Below are positions 41,959-46,848 of a stretch of DNA of 46,848 nt, piece by piece. Under the pieces are notes generated by a model. The model ran no database searches. It was not told the origin of the DNA and saw nothing but the letters and a program-made list of their open reading frames with translations. Position 1 is the stretch's first letter, and each line of letters begins with the position of its first letter. Source of the DNA: an uncultured Muribaculaceae bacterium (lineage in GTDB: Bacteria > Bacteroidota > Bacteroidia > Bacteroidales > Muribaculaceae); assembly GCA_910583675.1 (NCBI GenBank), contig CAJTYH010000024.1:1-46848 (forward strand), written 5' to 3'. Position numbers and translations under genes: made by a program.

Positions 41959-42264
41959 ATGAGCCAGAAAATTAGAATCAAACTGAAATCTTACGACCAC
42001 AATCTCGTGGACAAGTCTGCCGAGAAGATCGTAAAGACAGTGAAGGCTACCGGTGCGGTTATCAGCGGCCCCATACCCCTGCCCACCCATAAGCGTATCT
42101 TCACGGTAAACCGCTCCACTTTCGTTAACAAGAAATCGCGCGAGCAGTTCCAGCTTTCATCGTTCAAGCGCCTTATCGACATCTATAACTCGACTGCCAA
42201 GACAGTCGACGCCCTCATGAAGCTCGAACTTCCCTCGGGCGTCGAGGTGGAAATCAAGGTGTGA
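41959..42264 (+). CDS. rpsJ: 30S ribosomal protein S10
   Basis: 101 aa. Also the NusG/NusB partner in antitermination. MSQKIRIKLKSYDH at the ATG at 41959, then GPIPLPTHKRIFTVNRS and VEVEIKV at the end. An in-frame ATG at 41932 would add an atypical MNNKKTEHN. EF-Tu (tuf), which sits between fusA and rpsJ in many bacteria, is absent, as is usual in Bacteroidetes. Confidence 0.96.
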   Translation: MSQKIRIKLKSYDHNLVDKSAEKIVKTVKATGAVISGPIPLPTHKRIFTVNRSTFVNKKSREQFQLSSFKRLIDIYNSTAKTVDALMKLELPSGVEVEIKV

Positions 42265-42275
42265 CAACCTGAAGC

Positions 42276-42358
42276 CGGCGCTGATACCGCTTTCCCCGCA
42301 TAATCCGGCGCCCGGGTCATAGTGACCCGGGCTGCAGGATGGGAAAGGAGGGGCGCCG
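42276..42358 (+). promoter_or_regulatory. Nested stem structure between rpsJ and rplC
   Basis: Three stacked pairings: CGGCGC (42276-42281) with GCGCCG (42353-42358); CTTTCCC (42290-42296) with GGGAAAG (42341-42347); GCCCGGGTCA (42310-42319) with TGACCCGGGC (42323-42332), loop TAG. An alternative CGGCGCC (42306-42312) could pair with GGCGCCG (42352-42358). There is no T tail, so an internal autoregulatory or processing element is more likely than a terminator. Confidence 0.55.
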
Positions 42359-42414
42359 CAAGGATGGAAATCAAAAAAACAGACAAAAATTCCAATTATA
42401 AACCAACTACAGAA

Positions 42415-43032
42415 ATGCCAGGATTATTAGGAAAGAAAATCGGAATGACATCCGTTTTCAGTGCCGACGGCAAGAATGTGCCGTGCACTGTTATCGAAGT
42501 AGGCCCCTGCGTAGTTACTCAGATTAAAACGGCTGAAAAAGACGGTTACGAGGCCGTGCAGCTTGGTTTCACTGAAAAGAAAGACAAGCACACCACTGCC
42601 CCTATGGCCGGTCACTTCAAAAAAGCCGGAGTAGCTCCCCAGCGCCACTTGGCCGAGTTCAAAGGATTTGACGGCGAGTACAAACTCGGTGATACCATCA
42701 CAGTCGATCTCTTCAACGAGAATGACTTCGTTGACATTCAGGGTACCTCGAAGGGTAAAGGCTTCCAGGGTGTGGTAAAACGTCACGGTTTCGGTGGCGT
42801 AGGCCAGAGCACTCATGGTCAGCACAACCGCCTTCGCGCTCCCGGTTCGGTCGGCGCCTGCTCTTACCCCGCTAAAGTATTCAAAGGAATGCGTATGGCA
42901 GGCCAGATGGGCAACGAGAAAGTGACAATTCAAAACCTCCAGGTGCTCAAAGTGATCGCAGACCACAATCTGCTCCTCATCAAGGGCTCAATCCCCGGAA
43001 GTAAAGGTTCAATCGTTTTAATTGAGAAATAA
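42415..43032 (+). CDS. rplC: 50S ribosomal protein L3
   Basis: 205 aa. Starts MPGLLGKKIGMTSVF, the family N-terminus, at 42415; the longer in-frame ATGs fall in the structured spacer. The GGVGQSTHGQHNRLRAPGSV loop reaches towards the peptidyl-transferase centre. Stop overlaps the rplD start (TAATG). Confidence 0.96.
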   Translation: MPGLLGKKIGMTSVFSADGKNVPCTVIEVGPCVVTQIKTAEKDGYEAVQLGFTEKKDKHTTAPMAGHFKKAGVAPQRHLAEFKGFDGEYKLGDTITVDLFNENDFVDIQGTSKGKGFQGVVKRHGFGGVGQSTHGQHNRLRAPGSVGACSYPAKVFKGMRMAGQMGNEKVTIQNLQVLKVIADHNLLLIKGSIPGSKGSIVLIEK

Positions 43033-43652
43033 TGGAAGTCGCAATTTACAATATCAAAGGTGAAGACACCGGTCGCAAAGCACAGCTCAGCGACGAAGTT
43101 TTTGCAGTAGATGCAAACGAGCACGCCGTTTATCTCGATGTGAAGCAGTATCTCGCTAACCAGCGTCAAGGTACACACAAATCCAAAGAACGTAGCGAAG
43201 TGTCAGGTTCTACCCGCAAGCTTCACAAGCAGAAGGGTGGCGGCGGCAGCCGTATCGGTGACATCAATTCGCCGGTTCTCGTAGGTGGTGGCCGTGTGTT
43301 CGGCCCCCGTCCCCGCGACTACCGCTTCAAGCTCAACAAAAAGCTCAAGCAGCTCGCCCGCAAGTCGGTTCTGACAGCGAAAGTTCAGGATAACAAGATT
43401 GTTGTAGTCGAAGACTTTACATTCGAGGCTCCCAAGACTAAAGATTTTGTAAATTTTACTAAAAATCTTAAACTTGACGGCAAGAAGCTTCTGCTAGTTT
43501 TAGCAGGTCAGGATAAAAACGTATATTTGTCGGCTCGTAATGTGCCGGGGGCTAATATCATGACAGCCACCGACGTTAATACTTACGCGCTCCTCAATAA
43601 CAACGCCATTGTCCTCACGGAAAGTGGCCTTGATGTCATTAATAAACTTTAA
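43032..43652 (+). CDS. rplD: 50S ribosomal protein L4
   Basis: 206 aa. MEVAIYNIKGEDTGRK; the exit-tunnel loop KQKGGGGSRIGDINSPVLVGGGRVFGP is evident. In E. coli L4 autoregulates the S10 operon. Overlaps rplC by one base (TAATG), indicating coupled translation. Confidence 0.96.
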   Translation: MEVAIYNIKGEDTGRKAQLSDEVFAVDANEHAVYLDVKQYLANQRQGTHKSKERSEVSGSTRKLHKQKGGGGSRIGDINSPVLVGGGRVFGPRPRDYRFKLNKKLKQLARKSVLTAKVQDNKIVVVEDFTFEAPKTKDFVNFTKNLKLDGKKLLLVLAGQDKNVYLSARNVPGANIMTATDVNTYALLNNNAIVLTESGLDVINKL

Positions 43653-43657
43653 CCCGC

Positions 43658-43663
43658 AGGAGG
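43658..43663 (+). promoter_or_regulatory. Canonical Shine-Dalgarno of rplW
   Basis: AGGAGG lies 9 bp before the rplW ATG at 43673. Such a strong site is rare in this window and phylum, where ribosomal genes normally lack Shine-Dalgarno motifs. Confidence 0.7.
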
Positions 43664-43672
43664 AACATAAGA

Positions 43673-43963
43673 ATGGAATTCATAATTGAGCCAATCGTAA
43701 CCGAGGCAGCTACCAAGCTCAGCGAAAAGCTAAATCGCTATACCTTCCGTGTTTCGCCCGATGCCAACAAGTTCCAGATTAAGGACATGGTTGAGAAGCT
43801 TTACGGCGTTAAAGTGAAGGATGTGAACACGTGCATCGTACGTGGCAAAAACAAATCGCGTTACACCAAGAGCGGCCTGCTCCGCGGCAAGACTGACCGT
43901 TGGAAGAAGGCTTTTATCACTGTCGGTGAAGGCGAAACTATCGACTTTTACAGCAATATCTGA
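43673..43963 (+). CDS. rplW: 50S ribosomal protein L23
   Basis: 96 aa. Tunnel-exit protein that docks trigger factor and SRP. EFIIEPIVTEAATKLSEKLNRYTFRV, KDMVEKLYGVKVKDVNT and GRTDRWKKAFITV-like sequence (here GKTDRWKKAFITV). Preceded by a strong Shine-Dalgarno; 9 bp before rplB. Confidence 0.95.
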   Translation: MEFIIEPIVTEAATKLSEKLNRYTFRVSPDANKFQIKDMVEKLYGVKVKDVNTCIVRGKNKSRYTKSGLLRGKTDRWKKAFITVGEGETIDFYSNI

Positions 43964-43972
43964 TAAATAAAA

Positions 43973-44800
43973 ATGGCAGTAAGAAAATTCAAGCCCACCA
44001 CACCGGGGCAACGACACAAAGTTATAGGCGTCTTCAAGGGAGCGATCACTGCTAAAGCGCCTGAGAAATCTCTTACAGTCGGTAAAAAAAGCAGCGGAGG
44101 ACGTAACTCCGAGGGCCACCTGACCACCCGCTACCTTGGCGGCGGCCACAAGCGTAAATACCGTATCATAGACTTTAAGAGAACCAAAGACGGTGTGCCC
44201 GCCGTAGTAAAATCGATCGAGTACGATCCCAACCGTTCGGCTCGCATCGCTCTTCTGTACTACGTTGACGGAGCCAAGGCTTATATCATTGCACCCAACG
44301 GCTTAGAAGTTGGCGCAACTGTTGTGAGCGGTCCCGACGCGGCACCTGAAGTAGGCAACGCTCTTCCCTTGAGCAAGATCCCCGTAGGTACCGTAATCCA
44401 CAACATCGAGTTGCGTCCCGGTCAGGGAGCCTTCATGGCTCGCTCTGCCGGCACCTTCGCTCAGCTTGTGTCGCGCGAAGGCGACTACGCGATTGTCAAA
44501 CTTCCCTCAGGCGAAACCCGCAAGATCCTTGCCGCATGCAAGGCTACTGTAGGCGTGGTGGGCAACTCCGAGCATTCGCTCGAACGTTCCGGCAAGGCCG
44601 GCCGTTCACGCTGGCTCGGTCGTCGTCCCCGCAACCGCGGCGTGGTAATGAACCCTGTGGATCACCCCATGGGTGGTGGCGAAGGCCGCGCATCCGGTGG
44701 TCATCCCCGTTCGCGCAAGGGTCTGTACTCGAAGGGTCTCAAGACTCGTGCACCGAAGAAGAACTCTTCGAAGTACATCATTGAGAGAAGAAAGAAGTAA
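43973..44800 (+). CDS. rplB: 50S ribosomal protein L2
   Basis: 275 aa. Peptidyl-transferase-associated protein. KPTTPGQRHKV at the start, GGGHKRKYRIIDFKR, and the conserved VMNPVDHPMGGGEGRASGGHP with the functionally critical His in VDHPMGGGEG. Confidence 0.97.
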   Translation: MAVRKFKPTTPGQRHKVIGVFKGAITAKAPEKSLTVGKKSSGGRNSEGHLTTRYLGGGHKRKYRIIDFKRTKDGVPAVVKSIEYDPNRSARIALLYYVDGAKAYIIAPNGLEVGATVVSGPDAAPEVGNALPLSKIPVGTVIHNIELRPGQGAFMARSAGTFAQLVSREGDYAIVKLPSGETRKILAACKATVGVVGNSEHSLERSGKAGRSRWLGRRPRNRGVVMNPVDHPMGGGEGRASGGHPRSRKGLYSKGLKTRAPKKNSSKYIIERRKK

Positions 44801-44835
44801 TCTCTTCACATTTTAAATGACAAACTGACAACACA

Positions 44836-45105
44836 ATGAGTCGTTCATTAAAAAAAGGCCCGTTTATCAGCGTGAAGCTGGAGAAGAAAGTCTCCGCCAT
44901 GGAGGAGAGCGGCAAGAAGCAGGTGATCAAGACCTGGAGCCGTGCCTCGATGATCGCCCCCGAGTTCGTGGGCCACACTTTCGCTGTGCACAACGGTAAC
45001 AAGTTCATCCCTGTCTACGTAACCGAGAACATGGTAGGTCACAAGCTGGGCGAGTTCGCTCCCACGCGCACCTTCCGCGGTCACGCCGGCAACAAGAAGA
45101 AATAA
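44836..45105 (+). CDS. rpsS: 30S ribosomal protein S19
   Basis: 89 aa. MSRSLKKGPFISVKLEKKV, TWSRASMIAPEFVGHTFAVHNG and LGEFAPTRTFRGH are typical. Located in the standard S10-operon position between L2 and L22. Confidence 0.97.
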   Translation: MSRSLKKGPFISVKLEKKVSAMEESGKKQVIKTWSRASMIAPEFVGHTFAVHNGNKFIPVYVTENMVGHKLGEFAPTRTFRGHAGNKKK

Positions 45106-45156
45106 ACCCGCGGGCCCTGTTACATTAACCTTTGATAAAAAAGAACAGAAAATAAA

Positions 45157-45570
45157 ATGGGTGTAAGAAAAAGAAACTCTGCCGAGGCAAGAAAGGAAGC
45201 CCTCAAGACGCAGTCTTTCGCCAAGCTGACCAACGTGCCCTCGTCGCCCCGCAAGATGCGGCTGGTGGCTGATCTGGTTCGCGGCAAGGAAGTGTTCCGC
45301 GCTCTGGGTATCCTCAAATTCTCAAACAAAGAAGCTGCAGCCCGTGTGGAAAAGCTGCTCCGTTCGGCCATCGCCAACTGGGAGGCCAAGAACGAGCGCA
45401 AGGCTGAAAACGGCGAACTGTATGTGAGCACGATCTTCGTGGATCCCGCTCCCATGCTCAAGCGCCTCCGCACCGCTCCCCAGGGACGTGGTTACCGCAT
45501 CCGCAAGCGTGCCAACCACGTGACCCTCTTCGTAGACACAATTGATAAGGACACCAAAAATAAAGACTAA
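45157..45570 (+). CDS. rplV: 50S ribosomal protein L22
   Basis: 137 aa. SPRKMRLVADLVRGKEV, the tunnel hairpin region TAPQGRGYRIRKRANHVT. Three bp before rpsC (stop 45568-45570, start 45574). Confidence 0.96.
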   Translation: MGVRKRNSAEARKEALKTQSFAKLTNVPSSPRKMRLVADLVRGKEVFRALGILKFSNKEAAARVEKLLRSAIANWEAKNERKAENGELYVSTIFVDPAPMLKRLRTAPQGRGYRIRKRANHVTLFVDTIDKDTKNKD

Positions 45571-45573
45571 GAA

Positions 45574-46305
45574 ATGGGACAGAAAGTAAATCCGATAAGC
45601 AACCGTTTGGGTGTCATCCGCGGATGGGATTCAAACTGGTTTGGCGGCAAGAAGTACGGTGACACTCTCCTGGAGGATTCCAAGCTTCGCAAGTATCTCA
45701 ATGTCCGCTTGGCCAAATCAAGTGTGTCGCGCATCGTAATTGAGCGCACTCTCAAGCTCATCACCATCACAGTGTGCACTTCCCGTCCCGGTGTGATCAT
45801 CGGCAAGGGGGGCGCAGAGGTTGACAAGCTGAAAGAGGAACTTAAGAAAATCACCGACAAGGACGTACAGATCAACATTTTCGAGGTCAAGCGTCCCGAA
45901 CTCGACGCCCAGATCGTGGCAAGCACCATCGCACGCCAGATCGAAGGCAAGATAGCTTACCGCCGTGCAGTGAAGATGGCCGTGGCGGCCACCATGCGCT
46001 CCGGTGCCGAGGGCATCAAGGTACAGGTTTCAGGCCGTCTCAACGGTGCTGAAATGGCTCGTTCCGAGATGTTCAAGGAAGGTCGTACACCGCTTCACAC
46101 CTTGCGTGCCGACATCGACTATGCGTTGGTAGAGGCTCATACCAAGGTAGGTGTGATCGGTGTAAAGGTTTGGATTTGCCGTGGCGAGGTTTACGGCAAG
46201 CGCGACCTGGCTCCCAATTTTGCAACCACAGCCAAGGAAGGCCGCCCGGCCGACCGCGGCAACCAGCGCCGCGGCGGTTTCCGCAAGCAGCGTTCCAACC
46301 ACTAA
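45574..46305 (+). CDS. rpsC: 30S ribosomal protein S3
   Basis: 243 aa. GQKVNPISNRLGVIRGWDSNWF, KH-domain loop GVIIGKGGAEVDKL, and VKVWICRGEVYGKRDL near the C-terminus. Followed by an unusually long 269-bp spacer before rplP. Confidence 0.97.
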   Translation: MGQKVNPISNRLGVIRGWDSNWFGGKKYGDTLLEDSKLRKYLNVRLAKSSVSRIVIERTLKLITITVCTSRPGVIIGKGGAEVDKLKEELKKITDKDVQINIFEVKRPELDAQIVASTIARQIEGKIAYRRAVKMAVAATMRSGAEGIKVQVSGRLNGAEMARSEMFKEGRTPLHTLRADIDYALVEAHTKVGVIGVKVWICRGEVYGKRDLAPNFATTAKEGRPADRGNQRRGGFRKQRSNH

Positions 46306-46574
46306 AGCACGCTTCCGGCGTCCGGTTCCATGAACATGAGGAACCGGGCGGCGGTTGACTGTTGGCCTCTCCAACGTTAGGTAAGGTCAAAAAAGCACAG
46401 TGCCATCCCCGAGCGTGGTGGCAAGCGGCAGTCCACCCACCTTCCTCCGGACGATGCCGTCTGTGTCGGTCAACTGAGCCGGCCGCCGGATCCCGCAGTC
46501 TTCCTTCCCGGTGAAGGAGACAAAATGCAGAAGTGGCATAGATTTTTTTTCAAATCGATTAACATCCTTCAAAA
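46306..46574 (+). promoter_or_regulatory. Long GC-rich structured spacer between rpsC and rplP
   Basis: 269 bp where most bacteria have only a few bases. It includes an 11-bp stem CGTCCGGTTCC (46319-46329) with GGAACCGGGCG (46340-46350, one G-U), and further potential stems around TGCCA/TGGCA, TCCGG/CCGGA and GACG/CGTC. The last 60 bp are AT-rich, and there is no TAnnTTTG box. No ORF with convincing coding character was found. A ribosomal-protein or attenuation element is inferred. Confidence 0.45.
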
Positions 46575-46848
46575 ATGTTACAACCGAAAAAAACAAAATT
46601 TCGCAGAGTCCAGAAAGGTCGCGCCAAGGGCAACGCCCAGCGTGGCAACCAGCTCGCTTTCGGTTCGTTCGGCATCAAGACGCTTGAATCCAAGTGGATC
46701 ACCGGACGTCAGATCGAGGCAGCCCGTGTCGCTGTGACCCGTTATATGCAACGCCAGGGGCAGCTCTGGATCCGCATCTTCCCTGACAAACCCATCACCA
46801 AGAAGCCTCTTGACGTACGTATGGGTAAAGGTAAAGGTAACCCCGAAG
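46575..46848 (+). CDS. rplP: 50S ribosomal protein L16 (C-terminus beyond window)
   Basis: About 91 residues visible of about 140. Starts MLQPKKTKFRRVQKGR at 46575, then GNQLAFGSFGIKTLE, RYMQRQGQLWIRIFPDKP and KGKGNPE, all L16 signatures. L16 sits at the base of the peptidyl-transferase centre and A-site. The S10 operon clearly continues beyond the window. Confidence 0.95.
   Translation, partial: MLQPKKTKFRRVQKGRAKGNAQRGNQLAFGSFGIKTLESKWITGRQIEAARVAVTRYMQRQGQLWIRIFPDKPITKKPLDVRMGKGKGNPE

Noticed and set aside
46525..46737. A 70-residue open frame in the rpsC-rplP spacer.
   Set aside because: It overlaps rplP in a different frame and its second half is simply an rplP shadow.

Overview
The window looks like chromosomal DNA of a gut-type Bacteroidales, probably Muribaculaceae. 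The order is well supported; the family is an inference from gene repertoire and moderate GC. The evidence is: many upstream regions carry the Bacteroidetes -7 box TAnnTTTG; six predicted secreted proteins end in a type IX secretion (T9SS) type A sorting tail; Shine-Dalgarno sites are nearly absent; and the str and S10 ribosomal clusters are fused without tuf, as is usual in this phylum. No insertion sequence, prophage, CRISPR array or rRNA gene was found.

Layout. 1-4.8 kb (minus): meaB (3' end off the window), polA, and a membrane acyltransferase whose 5' end is interrupted by a G7 tract. 4.87-8.6 kb (plus): rlmN, two DUF1573 proteins and a WYL regulator. 8.8-12.7 kb (plus): two small T9SS-cargo proteins and a GxGYxYP-family protein with a C-terminal discoidin-like domain. 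13-17.7 kb (plus): 2-oxoglutarate:ferredoxin oxidoreductase korAB, a HAD phosphatase and a secreted alpha/beta hydrolase. 17.8-25.4 kb (minus): a T9SS cargo protein, tRNA-Asp, a CNNM/CBS (HlyC/CorC) protein, lptC, an outer-membrane protein and coaX, then luxS and mtnN, which process S-adenosylhomocysteine. 25.5-27.9 kb: a DUF308 membrane protein, a cytidylate-kinase-like protein and bioB. 28.2-38.3 kb (plus): an M6 metalloprotease, a 1467-residue multi-domain surface protein and a GH115 alpha-glucuronidase, all T9SS cargo. 38.5-46.8 kb (plus): rpsL, rpsG, fusA, rpsJ, rplC, rplD, rplW, rplB, rpsS, rplV, rpsC and rplP (cut by the window end).

Most unusual feature. A family of tripartite intercistronic repeats of about 155-195 bp occurs as four full copies (6340-6494, 7564-7735, 21088-21276, 24493-24686) and one partial copy (813-845). 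Read in the C'-B'-A' direction, each full copy has about 4.6 units of a 7-mer AATTAGT, then several units of a 9-mer ATCAGAGNN, then 9 to 12 units of an 8-mer related to ATTTCTTA. All copies lie exactly between two co-directional genes. The 7-mer array carries stop codons in all three frames on both strands, and several neighbouring genes end inside the element. The architecture recalls pneumococcal BOX elements, but I recognise no described family.

Other notable points: the acyltransferase may be phase variable through its G7 tract; the bioB promoter is a perfect 19-bp tandem duplication carrying two -7 boxes; and the ribosomal operon has unusually long spacers with nested stems, candidates for ribosomal-protein autoregulation.
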